From Mycobacterium conspicuum (GTDB lineage Bacteria > Actinomycetota > Actinomycetes > Mycobacteriales > Mycobacteriaceae), in assembly GCF_010730195.1 (NCBI RefSeq), contig NZ_AP022613.1, positions 2,480,001 to 2,544,000 of the forward strand: a stretch of DNA of 64,000 nt, written 5' to 3'. The notes beneath the pieces were generated by a model. That model saw only the letters and a list, made by a program, of their open reading frames with translations. It had not been told where the DNA came from and ran no database searches. This document shows, piece after piece, positions 42,160-54,311 of the stretch; position 1 is the stretch's first letter; each line of letters starts with the position of its first letter. The translations under genes were made by a program, and so were the position numbers.

Positions 42160-42837
42160 TCACCAGCCGCGTTCGCGCCACTCCTGAAGGTGAGGACGCT
42201 CCGCGCCTAACACCGTGTCGTCGCCGTGGCCGGGGTAGATGACGGTGGAATCGGCGTACACCTCGAACACCTTGCTGGTGACGTCGTTGATCAACTGCGT
42301 GAAATCCCCGGGCTGCCAGGTCTTGCCAACGCCCCCCGGGAACAGGCAGTCGCCGGTGAACAACTGCGTGACGCCGCCAGTGGCGGGTCCGCTCAGCGCC
42401 AGCGCGACCGAGCCGGGCGTGTGACCGCGCAGGTGGATGACGTCGAAGCTCAGCTCACCAATTTGCACGGTGTCGCCGTCGGCCAGCAAGCGGTCCGGCT
42501 TCACCGGCAGCGGCTCAGCGTCGATCTCATGCGCCGCCGTGGGCGCGCCGGTGGCCTCGGCCACCGCTTGCAGCGCCTGCCAATGATCGAAATGCTGGTG
42601 GCTCGTCACGATCAGGGACACCTTCGGGGCGTGCTCTCGCACCAGATCGATCAGGACGTCGGCGTCGTTAGCCGCGTCGATGAGCAGTGTTTCCCCGGTC
42701 GCGGAACAGGTCACCAGGTAGGCGTTGTTGTCCATGGGACCCACCGACGCCTTCAGGATTGTCGCGCCCGGCAGCGTGCGGCGCGCGGCGGTTCCGGCGT
42801 CGACGTGGCCCGTGTAGTTGTCGTCGACCATGGTCAT
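42160..42837 (-). CDS. Metallo-beta-lactamase fold hydrolase (Rv1637c-like)
   Basis: A 225-residue glyoxalase II-like hydrolase. Metal-binding motif SHQHFDHW (HxHxDH), then LRGHTPGS, LFTGDCLFPGG and YPGHGDD supply the remaining His/Asp ligands. Likely acts on a thioester or persulfide; substrate unknown. ATG 42837 has GGAG 8 bases upstream and is preferred to GTG 42846. A broken copy of its 3' end lies at 41244-41345, indicating a duplication when the toxin-antitoxin segment entered. Confidence 0.9.
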   Translation of the reverse strand: MTMVDDNYTGHVDAGTAARRTLPGATILKASVGPMDNNAYLVTCSATGETLLIDAANDADVLIDLVREHAPKVSLIVTSHQHFDHWQALQAVAEATGAPTAAHEIDAEPLPVKPDRLLADGDTVQIGELSFDVIHLRGHTPGSVALALSGPATGGVTQLFTGDCLFPGGVGKTWQPGDFTQLINDVTSKVFEVYADSTVIYPGHGDDTVLGAERPHLQEWRERGW

Positions 42838-42996
42838 GTGCACCACTCCTCGATCCCGGCTGCACCGTCATCATCGTCGTCGGCGCGGGTCATAGGCGCC
42901 ACGTTACTGCGGCGGATTTAGTTGTCGGTGGGGGCACATAGCATGGGTCTGTACTGCGCCCAATTGGATGGCTGAGGGGACCTGGAGAGGAGCCAT

Positions 42997-45906
<2,910 letters not shown>

Positions 45907-45909
45907 GCG

Positions 45910-47622
45910 CTACTTGACCTTGGCGGCCATGTCCGTCGCGATCTGGCTGGCCTGGTTGGTGACCTGCGGTCCGCAGGCGTTGACGTCGAGAACCACGTTC
46001 GACACGGCGTTGAGCACGCGCTGACAGGTCACCCCCGAGTTGTTCGCCGAGTCGTGTACCAGCGAGATTTTCGGCGGATTGCCCGTCACGTCGTGAAATG
46101 TCCACAGCAGTGACGTGCCGGGCTGATTCTGGGTGAGGGTCTTTCCGGCGCAGCCATGCCACGCGCCCTGTTGTGCCGTGACGAAGCCGAGCGCCTGTTC
46201 GGCGGATGCGAAAATCACTGCGCCCTGAACCACGACGATAGGGGGGTTGCTCTGCGGCTTCTTAAGTAATTGGCCCAACACCGCGGTGTAGCCGCTGCTC
46301 TTGTAGGTCGCGGATTGCAAACCGATCAGCGCACCCAGGCACTGCGGATCGGAGACCGTGTTACCGGGGTCGGGGTCGCGCATATCGGAGGCGCTGTGGT
46401 CGACGACGATGCCGCTGGTCCAGAAGTAGGCGTCGATCTGTGCGGGGCTGAGCAGGATCGAATTTAGTTGCGCGGGCGCGACTGTCGGCGACGTCCTGGT
46501 GGTGGTCGCGGCACCGGCGGTGGCCGTCGTCGTGGTCGTCGTGGAGGCCGCCGTCGGGGCGTTGGGTTGGTGCCTGACCCCGAGCCAGATGCCGACGCCG
46601 GCGAGGACGGCGACGACCGTCAGTGCCGCGCCGACGATCAGCCATGGCGTGCGCTTGACGGGCGGCCGCGCGGGTGCCGGCCACTGCGGCGGTGGGGTGG
46701 GAGCGAAAGGCGCCGGTGCGGTGGGCGGGGGTGTGAATTGCCGGCTGTGCTCGACCAGCCTGTCGGCGCGGCGTTGGTCGGGGGCGCTGAGTGCATGGTG
46801 GGCGGCGCGGGCCAGGTCGCCGGCGGTGTGATATCGGTGGGCAGGATCCTTGGCCATGCCGCGAGCGATCACCTCATCGAAAGCGATTGGTACGGCAGGA
46901 TTTTGGTAGCTGGGCCTGGGGATGGGCCGGGTCAGATGTGCGGCCATGATCGCGGGTAGGCCGTCCGCGCGGAACGGCGGTTCGCCGGTGAGGCACTCAT
47001 ACAGTACGCACGCGAGGGCGTAGACGTCGGCGCGATAGGTGATCTCCGCGTCGCCGAACCGTTCGGGCGCCATGTAGCTCCAACTGCCCACGGCGGTACC
47101 GGTTTTGGTCAAGTTCTTGTGGTCGGTGAAGGCGGCGGCGATCCCGAAGTCGACCAGATAAGCGAAGTCGTTCTCGTTGACCAAGATGTTCTCGGGTTTG
47201 ATGTCGCGATGAATGACGCCGGCGCGGTGGGCGGCGTCCAGGGCATCGGCGACCTGTCCGACGATCGCGACCGCGCGCGGCGGGGGCAGCGGCCCGTCGC
47301 GGCGGATCAGCGCCGCAACGTCGGTGCCCTCGACAAAGCGCATGTCGATGAACAGTTGGCCGTCGATTTCGCCGTAGTCGTGAATCGGCACGATGTGGGG
47401 TTCCTGCAGTCGGCCCGCGGTGTGCGCCTCGCGTTGCATGCGCCGGCGGAACGTGTCGTCGAAGTTCAACTGCTGCGACATCAACTTGAGCGCCACGGTC
47501 CGATCCTTGACGGTGTCATAGGCCTCGTAGACCTCGCCCATACCGCCGCGGCCCAGTAACCGCTGCAGCCGGTAACGCCCGAATTGGCTGCCCACTCGCG
47601 AGACGGGATTGGTCTCACTCAT
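45910..47622 (-). CDS. Receptor Ser/Thr protein kinase with PknH-type sensor
   Basis: A 570-residue kinase: catalytic domain (about residues 16-275; GRGGMGEVY, VIHRDIKPENILV, LVDFGIAAAF, GSWSYMAPERF), Pro-rich juxtamembrane segment, one transmembrane helix (PWLIVGAALTVVAVLAGVGIW region, about 330-350), Thr-rich spacer, then an exterior PknH_C-like sensor (about 390-570) with the conserved Cys residues and the WHGCAGK motif. M. tuberculosis has no kinase directly after uvrA, so this is a lineage-specific insertion. Its start overlaps the small gene upstream by eight bases. Confidence 0.93.
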   Translation of the reverse strand: MSETNPVSRVGSQFGRYRLQRLLGRGGMGEVYEAYDTVKDRTVALKLMSQQLNFDDTFRRRMQREAHTAGRLQEPHIVPIHDYGEIDGQLFIDMRFVEGTDVAALIRRDGPLPPPRAVAIVGQVADALDAAHRAGVIHRDIKPENILVNENDFAYLVDFGIAAAFTDHKNLTKTGTAVGSWSYMAPERFGDAEITYRADVYALACVLYECLTGEPPFRADGLPAIMAAHLTRPIPRPSYQNPAVPIAFDEVIARGMAKDPAHRYHTAGDLARAAHHALSAPDQRRADRLVEHSRQFTPPPTAPAPFAPTPPPQWPAPARPPVKRTPWLIVGAALTVVAVLAGVGIWLGVRHQPNAPTAASTTTTTTATAGAATTTRTSPTVAPAQLNSILLSPAQIDAYFWTSGIVVDHSASDMRDPDPGNTVSDPQCLGALIGLQSATYKSSGYTAVLGQLLKKPQSNPPIVVVQGAVIFASAEQALGFVTAQQGAWHGCAGKTLTQNQPGTSLLWTFHDVTGNPPKISLVHDSANNSGVTCQRVLNAVSNVVLDVNACGPQVTNQASQIATDMAAKVK

Positions 47623-47860
47623 CGGTGCGCATCGACTCGCGGATCTGCGCGAGGCGCTCGGCGGCGGCGCGTTGGCGCTCCTCGTACTGCTGCTCCACGG
47701 TCTGGCCTTCGGGACTCTTGTCGTCGAGTTCCGTTGCGCCCAGCGATGTTCCGTATCGGGTTTCGATCTTTTCGCGCACGTAGTCGAAGGTCGGCACGCC
47801 GGCGTTGTCGTAGCCGGGTTCGGACTGCGCGGCGTCAGGAAGGTCCGGTTCGTCGGGCAT
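47615..47860 (-). CDS. Small conserved mycobacterial protein (Rv1638A-like)
   Basis: An 81-residue acidic protein (MPDEPDLPDAAQSEPGYDNAG...). The C-terminal half is a charged helix (EQQYEERQRAAAERLAQIRE). By position and character it matches Rv1638A, whose function is unknown. ATG 47860 is chosen; a TTG nine bases upstream is possible. It overlaps the kinase start and the end of the membrane-protein gene upstream, so the four minus-strand genes from lysX to the kinase may be one transcript. Confidence 0.75.
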   Translation of the reverse strand: MPDEPDLPDAAQSEPGYDNAGVPTFDYVREKIETRYGTSLGATELDDKSPEGQTVEQQYEERQRAAAERLAQIRESMRTDE

Positions 47861-48269
47861 GCGATTCAAAATAACGCACCATCTGCGCCCAGTACACCAA
47901 CGTCAGCGCCATCTGCACCGCGGTCGCGATTGCCGCCGGGGCCAGCCGGCGGCGGCGGGCGGCGACGACGGCGCCCAGCGATACCGCCGACGTCAACGCG
48001 CTGACGGCCGCCGCCGCATCGCGGGGCCGCTGGGCGATCCACAATTCTTCGCCCAGCATCGCCCGGGTGGACCAGGCGCCTGCGTGTGCCGGCTTGCCGA
48101 AGACGAACGGGTTGACCGTTAGCCACAAGCCGATCGGCACGGCGTGTCTCCAGCGCCGTGTCCAGACGGGGACGAGCACCAGCGGTGTGCTCGCCCAGCG
48201 GGTCCACGCACTCCAGGGATGGCAGTGCCGCGCGAACACCGCGCGGCGCATGGCGGCGACCGTGAGCAC
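47835..48269 (-). CDS. Small membrane protein, DUF6653-like
   Basis: A 144-residue protein with two or three hydrophobic segments (TPLVLVPVWTRRW, VPIGLWLTVNPFVFGKPA, and a C-terminal helix). The opening ARHCHPWSAWTRW and the VNPFVF block resemble the DUF6653 family. GTG 48269 overlaps the lysX stop (TAGTG); ATG 48251 is an alternative. Function unknown. M. tuberculosis has a larger unrelated-looking membrane gene, Rv1639c, at this position. Confidence 0.72.
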   Translation of the reverse strand: MLTVAAMRRAVFARHCHPWSAWTRWASTPLVLVPVWTRRWRHAVPIGLWLTVNPFVFGKPAHAGAWSTRAMLGEELWIAQRPRDAAAAVSALTSAVSLGAVVAARRRRLAPAAIATAVQMALTLVYWAQMVRYFESHARRTGPS

Positions 48270-51200
48270 TAGTGCGGCTTGACCAACGGGAACGGCAGCG
48301 TCTCGCGGATGCTTCGGCCGGTGATCAGCATGACCAAACGGTCGATGCCCATCCCGAGGCCGCCGGTGGGGGGCATCGCGTATTCCATGGCCTGCAGGAA
48401 GTCTTCGTCCAGCTCCATCGCCTCGGGGTCGCCGCCCGCGGCCAACAGCGACTGCGCCTGCAACCGGCGGCGCTGCTCCACCGGGTCGGTCAGTTCGCTG
48501 TAGGCGGTGCCCAGCTCGACGCCCCACGCCACCAGATCCCACCGCTCGGCAACCCCGGGCTGACTGCGGTGCGGTCGGGTCAGCGGCGACACCGAGGTCG
48601 GGAAATCGATGTAGAACGTCGGCTTTTCGGTCCGGCCCTCGACCAGGTGCTCATAGAGCTCGAGCACCACCGCGCCGGCGTCCCAATGCGCCCGATACGG
48701 AATGTGTGCGGCGTCGCAGAGCTTGCGCAGCTGGCTCAGCCTGGTGCTTACGCCGATCTCTTCACCCAGCGCTTCGGACACCGCGTCATAGACGGTCTTC
48801 ACCGGCCAGACACCGGAGATGTCAACCGGCTCGAGACCGTCGTGGGTGCCGTCGGCCCGCGGGCGCATCACGGTCTGCGTGCCGTGGGCGGCCTCGGCGG
48901 CGTTCTGGATGAGCTCGCGGCAACCGTCGATCCACACCCGGTAGTCGGCGTGCGCCTGGTAGGCCTCCAGCAGGGTGAACTCCGGATTATGGCTGAAGTC
49001 CACTCCCTCGTTGCGGAAGGCGCGGCCCAGTTCGAACACGCGCTCCACGCCGCCGACGCAGAGCCGCTTCAGATAGAGCTCCGGCGCGATGCGCAAAAAC
49101 AGGTCCATGTCGTAGGCGTTGATGTGAGTGCTGAACGGTCGCGCGGCGGCTCCGCCGTGGATCTGTTGCAACATCGGGGTTTCGACTTCGACGAATCCCT
49201 TGGCGAACAACGTCTCTCGAACCGAGCGCAGCACGCTGCTGCGGGCCATGAGTAGATCACGGGACTCGGTGTTGACCGCCAAATCGACATAGCGTGTGCG
49301 CAAACGGGTCTCGGGGTCGGTAAGCCCCTTCCACTTGTTCGGCAGCGGCCGCAGGCACTTGCCGATCATCCGCCAGTCGCGCACTATCAGCGAGCGGGTC
49401 CCGTTCTTGGAAAAGCCCATGTGGCCGGTGATCTCCACCAGGTCGCCGAGGTCGATGGCGGCGGTGAAATTCCTGGTGCTGCCGCGCTCCACTTGTGAAT
49501 TGTCCAGCAGCACTTGCATTTCCCCCGACCAGTCGCGCAAGTCGGCGAACAGCACGCCGCCGTAGTCACGGATCCGCAATATGCGCCCGGACACCGAGAC
49601 GCTCTCCTTGTCGTCCGCGTCCATCGCCTGGGCGACCGTGTGGCTGGGCGGAGTCCCCGCCGGATAGGTGTCGATGCCGGAGTTCTGCAGGGCCCGCAGT
49701 TTGGTCATGCGCACCCGAACCTGTTCGGGCAGGCGCGATCTCGTCTCTTCGGCGGCGGCGGCGTCGCGGGCCTCTTCCAGCCCCCTGACGTCGGGGGCGG
49801 ACCCATCGGCGTGCAACAGGCCGGATTCTGCCAGCCGTTCCGGAACTGCGGAATGATGCCCGGTGTGCTCCCTTTCGCGGCGGCTGAACGGCAGCACCAG
49901 AAAGCCCTCGGCCAGTGCGGAGGCGACGCCCACCCGGGGAATCAGCCGGGCATCCTCGTAGCAGGCGTACCGCGGTACCCAGTCGGGTTGGTACTTCATG
50001 TTGGAGCGGTACAACGTCTCCAGCTGCCACCACCGCGAGAAGAACAGCAGAAAACCTCGCCACAATCGGGCCACCGGTCCGGCGCCGAGCGCAGCGCCCT
50101 GCTCGAAGGCGGACCGGAACATCGCGAAGTTCAACGAAATGCGAGTAATGCCAAGGCCCTCGGCGTTCAGGGCGAGCTCGCTGACCATGAGCTCGATGGT
50201 GCCGTTGGGGGACTGCGGGGAACGGCGCATCAAGTCCAGGGAGACGCCGGTGGTTCCCCACGGCACCAGTGAGAGCATCGCCACGACTTCACCGTCGCGG
50301 TCGATCGCCTCGACCAGCAGGCAATCGCCGTCGGCCGGGTCGCCGAGCCGGCCGAGCGCCATGGAGAAGCCGCGCTCGGTTTGGGTGTCGCGCCAGGCGT
50401 CGGCGCGGCGGATGGTCGCGGTCATTTCGTCGGGCGAGATGTCGCGGTGCCGGCGGATGCGCACCGTCAGGCCGGCCCGGCGCGCCCGGGTGACCGCCTG
50501 GCGCACGCCACGCATGTCCGGACCGGACAGCTTGAAGTCACCGGTCCGCAGGATCGCCTCGTCGCCCAGCTCCAAGGCGTTGAGGCCGGCCTCGCGATAA
50601 ACCCGGGCCCCGTCCGTGCTGGCCCCCATGACGCCGGGCGCCCAGCCGTAGGTCTGGCACAACGCCAGCCAGGCGTCCACGGCCTGCCGCCAGGCCCGCG
50701 GGTCGCCCACCGGGTCGCCGCTGGCCAGGCAGACGCCGACCTCGACGCGATAGGTGAGGGCGGCGCGGCCGCTGTGCGCGAACACGACGGACTTGTCGCG
50801 GCGGGTGGCGAAGTAGCCCAGTGAATCGTTCTTGCCCCACAGTTCCAGCAACCCGCGGATGGCCGATTCGTCCTCGCCGGTCAGAGCGTTGTCGGCGCGT
50901 TGGGACTGGAACAGCACGATCGTCGCCGCAATCAACGCGAGCGCGCCGAACAGCCCCATGACCGCGTTGAGCAAGAGCATCGGCTTGCCCGTGAACAGGT
51001 CGCGGTCCACGATCGCGAACCCGATCACCCGGTTGACGACGTAGAGCAAGCGCTCCTGTGGTTCCAGCGTCCCGGGGAACATCTCGACCAGACCCCAGCA
51101 CACCCCGATGCCGATCACCCACCCGGCGGCCAGCGTCGCGGCGGCCTTGAACAATGCGGCCCGGCGGACTTTGGCCCAGAACTCGCGATAGCTCGCGATC

Positions 51201-51685
51201 AGCAGGATGGCGACGACGGTGTGGACGACCCACCCGAGGTTCTCGCCGAAGGCCTCGGCCGGGGTGTTGGCGCCCGCGGCGAGGTCGGCGATGTTGAGCA
51301 CCGCGGCCAGCACCATGTTGCCCAGCAGCAGCAGCCAGGCGATGCGTTTGCGCGCGGTCAGGGCCGCGGCCAGCAAGCCCAGCACGAACGACCAGGCGAA
51401 GCTGGTGTCCGGGAAGTTGAACAGGTAATCGTTGATGAATTCCCGCGGGCCGTGGATCAGCCATCTGAGCAGCGGCGAGATGCTGGCCAGCAGCGAAAGT
51501 GTGGCGATGACACCGACGATCCAACCGGCGGCCGCCGGGACCCAGCGGAGGCGGGAGGTCGACCGACCCCGCACGTTGGGGGGCCTGCCTGCGGGGCTGC
51601 CGGTGGTGGGCGTTGTTAGTGCCACAGACCGCGAGGATATTCGCTCAACCCGTGAATTACCTGGCGAAGCGCCAAGACTGCTCAA
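48269..51685 (-). CDS. lysX: Bifunctional lysylphosphatidylglycerol synthase / lysyl-tRNA synthetase
   Basis: An 1138-residue LysX. N-terminus: seven membrane helices (about residues 45-260), then the MprF-like acyltransferase domain (about 270-600; GTTGVSLDLMRRSPQSPNG region). C-terminus: an OB anticodon-binding fold (about 650-760) and a class II synthetase core with FRNEGVDFSHNPEFT and GLGMGIDRLVMLI. It charges tRNA with lysine and transfers lysine to phosphatidylglycerol, giving resistance to cationic peptides and acid. The length is near the 1172 residues of M. tuberculosis LysX; the first 40 residues vary and the exact start is uncertain. Confidence 0.96.
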   Translation of the reverse strand: MSSLGASPGNSRVERISSRSVALTTPTTGSPAGRPPNVRGRSTSRLRWVPAAAGWIVGVIATLSLLASISPLLRWLIHGPREFINDYLFNFPDTSFAWSFVLGLLAAALTARKRIAWLLLLGNMVLAAVLNIADLAAGANTPAEAFGENLGWVVHTVVAILLIASYREFWAKVRRAALFKAAATLAAGWVIGIGVCWGLVEMFPGTLEPQERLLYVVNRVIGFAIVDRDLFTGKPMLLLNAVMGLFGALALIAATIVLFQSQRADNALTGEDESAIRGLLELWGKNDSLGYFATRRDKSVVFAHSGRAALTYRVEVGVCLASGDPVGDPRAWRQAVDAWLALCQTYGWAPGVMGASTDGARVYREAGLNALELGDEAILRTGDFKLSGPDMRGVRQAVTRARRAGLTVRIRRHRDISPDEMTATIRRADAWRDTQTERGFSMALGRLGDPADGDCLLVEAIDRDGEVVAMLSLVPWGTTGVSLDLMRRSPQSPNGTIELMVSELALNAEGLGITRISLNFAMFRSAFEQGAALGAGPVARLWRGFLLFFSRWWQLETLYRSNMKYQPDWVPRYACYEDARLIPRVGVASALAEGFLVLPFSRREREHTGHHSAVPERLAESGLLHADGSAPDVRGLEEARDAAAAEETRSRLPEQVRVRMTKLRALQNSGIDTYPAGTPPSHTVAQAMDADDKESVSVSGRILRIRDYGGVLFADLRDWSGEMQVLLDNSQVERGSTRNFTAAIDLGDLVEITGHMGFSKNGTRSLIVRDWRMIGKCLRPLPNKWKGLTDPETRLRTRYVDLAVNTESRDLLMARSSVLRSVRETLFAKGFVEVETPMLQQIHGGAAARPFSTHINAYDMDLFLRIAPELYLKRLCVGGVERVFELGRAFRNEGVDFSHNPEFTLLEAYQAHADYRVWIDGCRELIQNAAEAAHGTQTVMRPRADGTHDGLEPVDISGVWPVKTVYDAVSEALGEEIGVSTRLSQLRKLCDAAHIPYRAHWDAGAVVLELYEHLVEGRTEKPTFYIDFPTSVSPLTRPHRSQPGVAERWDLVAWGVELGTAYSELTDPVEQRRRLQAQSLLAAGGDPEAMELDEDFLQAMEYAMPPTGGLGMGIDRLVMLITGRSIRETLPFPLVKPH

Positions 51686-51940
51686 GACTTGTCAGCCCCC
51701 TTTAGATACCGTGTGACGACCCCTGCCATCCCCGCACCAGGCGCGGTCCATGCCGGCCCGACGCCGACCCGGCGCCCGTCCAGCTCCGCTCCGGCTCCGC
51801 GATGTGCGGAATGGCATCTCATGCCTGGTAGACTCACCCACGCGACCATCCTGGCGAACGCCAGGGACAGTAAGTGGAGTCCCACTCCCACCGCTGGCCA
51901 CGACTTCAAGTCAAGGCTAGGCGGTCCGGTCACGGGCATC

Positions 51941-51991
51941 ATGCAATGCCCGTTCTGCGCCCGTTCTGCGTGGCGTGGGCGGCTTGAGTAA
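51941..51991 (+). CDS. Possible 16-residue leader peptide upstream of infC
   Basis: ATG 51941 to TAA 51991 encodes MQCPFCARSAWRGRLE. It ends 27 bases before the terminator-like hairpin, the geometry of attenuation peptides, and contains two Cys codons and one Trp codon. No clear ribosome site is visible, so this is speculative; the coding part also contains a tandem repeat of cccgttctgcg. Confidence 0.35.
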   Translation: MQCPFCARSAWRGRLE

Positions 51992-52017
51992 CGTCAAGTT
52001 GCGATCGGTCGGCATTG

Positions 52018-52041
52018 GGCCCTGCTTGGCAGGGCCTTTTT
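52018..52041 (+). terminator. Intrinsic terminator/attenuator in the infC leader
   Basis: Perfect 8-bp stem GGCCCTGC/GCAGGGCC with a three-base loop, followed by five T. It sits inside the leader, not after a gene, so it most likely acts as a regulated attenuator of infC-rpmI-rplT. Confidence 0.8.
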
Positions 52042-52123
52042 GCTGATGACGTGGCGTTTCCACCGCTGAATCCTGACGGGGTCCGTACGAGGTCGTGACT
52101 AGAAGCCAAACGAGGGAGGCCCC

Positions 52124-52744
<621 letters not shown>

Positions 52745-52793
52745 CCAGAACACCAGCACTGACCGGTTAACAGTTAGAAGAGTTAGAGGAAAC

Positions 52794-52988
52794 ATGCCCA
52801 AGGCCAAGACCCACAGCGGGGCTTCGAAGCGGTTCCGGCGCACCGGTTCCGGCAAGATCGTCCGGCAAAAAGCCAACCGTCGGCACCTGCTCGAGCACAA
52901 GCCGACCAAGCGCACCCGGCGGCTGGACGGCCGCACCACCGTTGCGGCCAACGACACCAAACGGATCAACGCGCTCCTGAACGGCTGA
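52794..52988 (+). CDS. rpmI: 50S ribosomal protein L35
   Basis: A 64-residue very basic protein (MPKAKTHSGASKRFRRTGSG...), standard L35 length. Second gene of the infC-rpmI-rplT operon, with a GAGGAAAC ribosome site. Confidence 0.97.
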   Translation: MPKAKTHSGASKRFRRTGSGKIVRQKANRRHLLEHKPTKRTRRLDGRTTVAANDTKRINALLNG

Positions 52989-53063
52989 CCGCCCAAACGC
53001 CAAGGGCCAGAGCACTGGTCCGGCACCCGACCATTTACGTACGAACGGAAGTAGGAACATCCC

Positions 53064-53453
53064 ATGGCACGCGTGAAGCGGGCAGTCAACGCCCAGAAGA
53101 AGAGGCGCACCGTCCTAAAGGCCTCGAAAGGCTATCGCGGCCAGCGATCACGGCTCTACCGCAAAGCCAAAGAGCAGCAACTGCATTCGCTGAATTACGC
53201 CTTCCGTGACCGGCGTGCGCGCAAGGGCGAATTCCGCAAGTTGTGGATTTCGCGAATCAACGCGGCCGCGCGCGCCAACGACATCACCTACAACCGGCTG
53301 ATCCAGGGCCTCAAGGCCGCGGGCGTCGAGGTCGACCGCAAGAACCTCGCCGACATCGCGATCACCGATCCGGCGGCGTTCACCGCGCTCGTCGACGTCG
53401 CGCGCGCGGCGCTGCCCGAGGATGTCAACGCGCCCAACGGAGAGGCCGCCTAA
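53064..53453 (+). CDS. rplT: 50S ribosomal protein L20
   Basis: A 129-residue L20 (MARVKRAVNAQKKRRTVLKA, later FRKLWISRINAAAR). It binds 23S rRNA early in 50S assembly and in many bacteria represses its operon. A GGAAG ribosome site precedes ATG 53064. tsnR begins 15 bases after its stop. Confidence 0.97.
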   Translation: MARVKRAVNAQKKRRTVLKASKGYRGQRSRLYRKAKEQQLHSLNYAFRDRRARKGEFRKLWISRINAAARANDITYNRLIQGLKAAGVEVDRKNLADIAITDPAAFTALVDVARAALPEDVNAPNGEAA

Positions 53454-53467
53454 CCTCCGGGCTGTCG

Positions 53468-54241
53468 ATGCTCACCGAACGCTCGGCCAGGGTGGCCGCC
53501 GCGGTCAAACTGCATCGCCACGTCGCGCGGCGCCGCGCCGGACGATTCCTCGCCGAAGGCGTCAACCTCGTCGAGGCCGCCTCGGCGCGCGGGCTGGTTC
53601 GCGATGTCTTCGTCACCGAGTCCGCGGCCGAGCGGTACTCGTCATTCCTCGACGGTGCGCAGTCGCCGGTTCACCTGGTGACCGACCGCGCCGCAAAGGC
53701 GTTGTCCGACACCGTGACTCCGGCGGGGCTGGTCGCCGTGTGCGAGATGCTGGCGACCCGGCTTACCGACGTGCTGGCCGCCGCGCCACGGCTGGTCGTG
53801 GTGCCGGTCGAGATCAGCGAGCCGGGCAACGCCGGCACCGTGATCCGCATCGCCGATGCGATGGGGGCGACGGCCGTGATCCTGGCCGGGCACAGCGTCG
53901 ACCCGTACAACGGCAAATGCCTGCGCGCTTCCGCGGGCAGCATCTTCTCGATCCCGGTCGTGGTCGCGCCCGACGCTGGTGCCGCCGTCGGCGCGTTGCG
54001 CGCCGCCGGGCTGCAGGTGCTGGCGACCACCGTGGACGGCGAGACGTCGCTCGAGGACGCCGACCTTGCTCGGCCAACGGCGTGGCTGTTCGGCCCCGAG
54101 GCTCATGGCTTGTCCGCCGAGATCGCCGACGGTGCCGACCGTCGGGTGCGCATTCCGATGTTCGGCGCCGCCGAGAGCCTGAATGTGGCTTCGGCCGCGG
54201 CGATTTGCCTGTACCAGAGCGCCCGGGCGCTCAACGGCTGA
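53468..54241 (+). CDS. tsnR: SpoU/TrmH-type 23S rRNA 2'-O-methyltransferase
   Basis: A 257-residue SPOUT methyltransferase. An N-terminal rRNA-binding domain (to about residue 95) is followed by the trefoil-knot domain with motif 1 EISEPGNAGTVIRIADAMG, motif 2 AWLFGPEAHGLS and motif 3 RIPMFGAAESLNVASAAAI, which together bind AdoMet. Corresponds to Rv1644 (TsnR). Probably translated from the infC operon. Confidence 0.93.
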   Translation: MLTERSARVAAAVKLHRHVARRRAGRFLAEGVNLVEAASARGLVRDVFVTESAAERYSSFLDGAQSPVHLVTDRAAKALSDTVTPAGLVAVCEMLATRLTDVLAAAPRLVVVPVEISEPGNAGTVIRIADAMGATAVILAGHSVDPYNGKCLRASAGSIFSIPVVVAPDAGAAVGALRAAGLQVLATTVDGETSLEDADLARPTAWLFGPEAHGLSAEIADGADRRVRIPMFGAAESLNVASAAAICLYQSARALNG

Positions 54242-54248
54242 GTCGGCT

Positions 54249-54310
54249 CCGCGAGCCGAACCTGGCTGCGAAATTTCGAGCCGGAAATCGCAGTGTCGTT
54301 CGGCTCGCGG
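54249..54310. terminator. Bidirectional hairpin between convergent genes
   Basis: ccgcgagccgaac (54249-54261) pairs perfectly with gttcggctcgcgg (54298-54310), and inside it ctgcga (54266-54271) pairs with tcgcag (54288-54293). It fills the space between convergent tsnR and the DUF2236 gene, ending one base before the latter's stop. Good candidate bidirectional terminator. Confidence 0.6.
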
Positions 54311-54311
54311 A

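Larger units (their letters stand above)
51686..52123 (+). promoter_or_regulatory. infC operon promoter region and leader
   Basis: The 438-bp gap between divergent lysX and infC. A TAGACT box at 51829-51834 is a plausible -10 element for infC transcription, giving a leader of about 280 nt. The leader holds a 16-codon frame (51941-51991) and a strong hairpin with a U-run (52018-52041), followed by 80 nt before the infC start. This looks like a transcription-attenuation leader controlling the translation-factor/ribosomal-protein operon. Confidence 0.55.
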
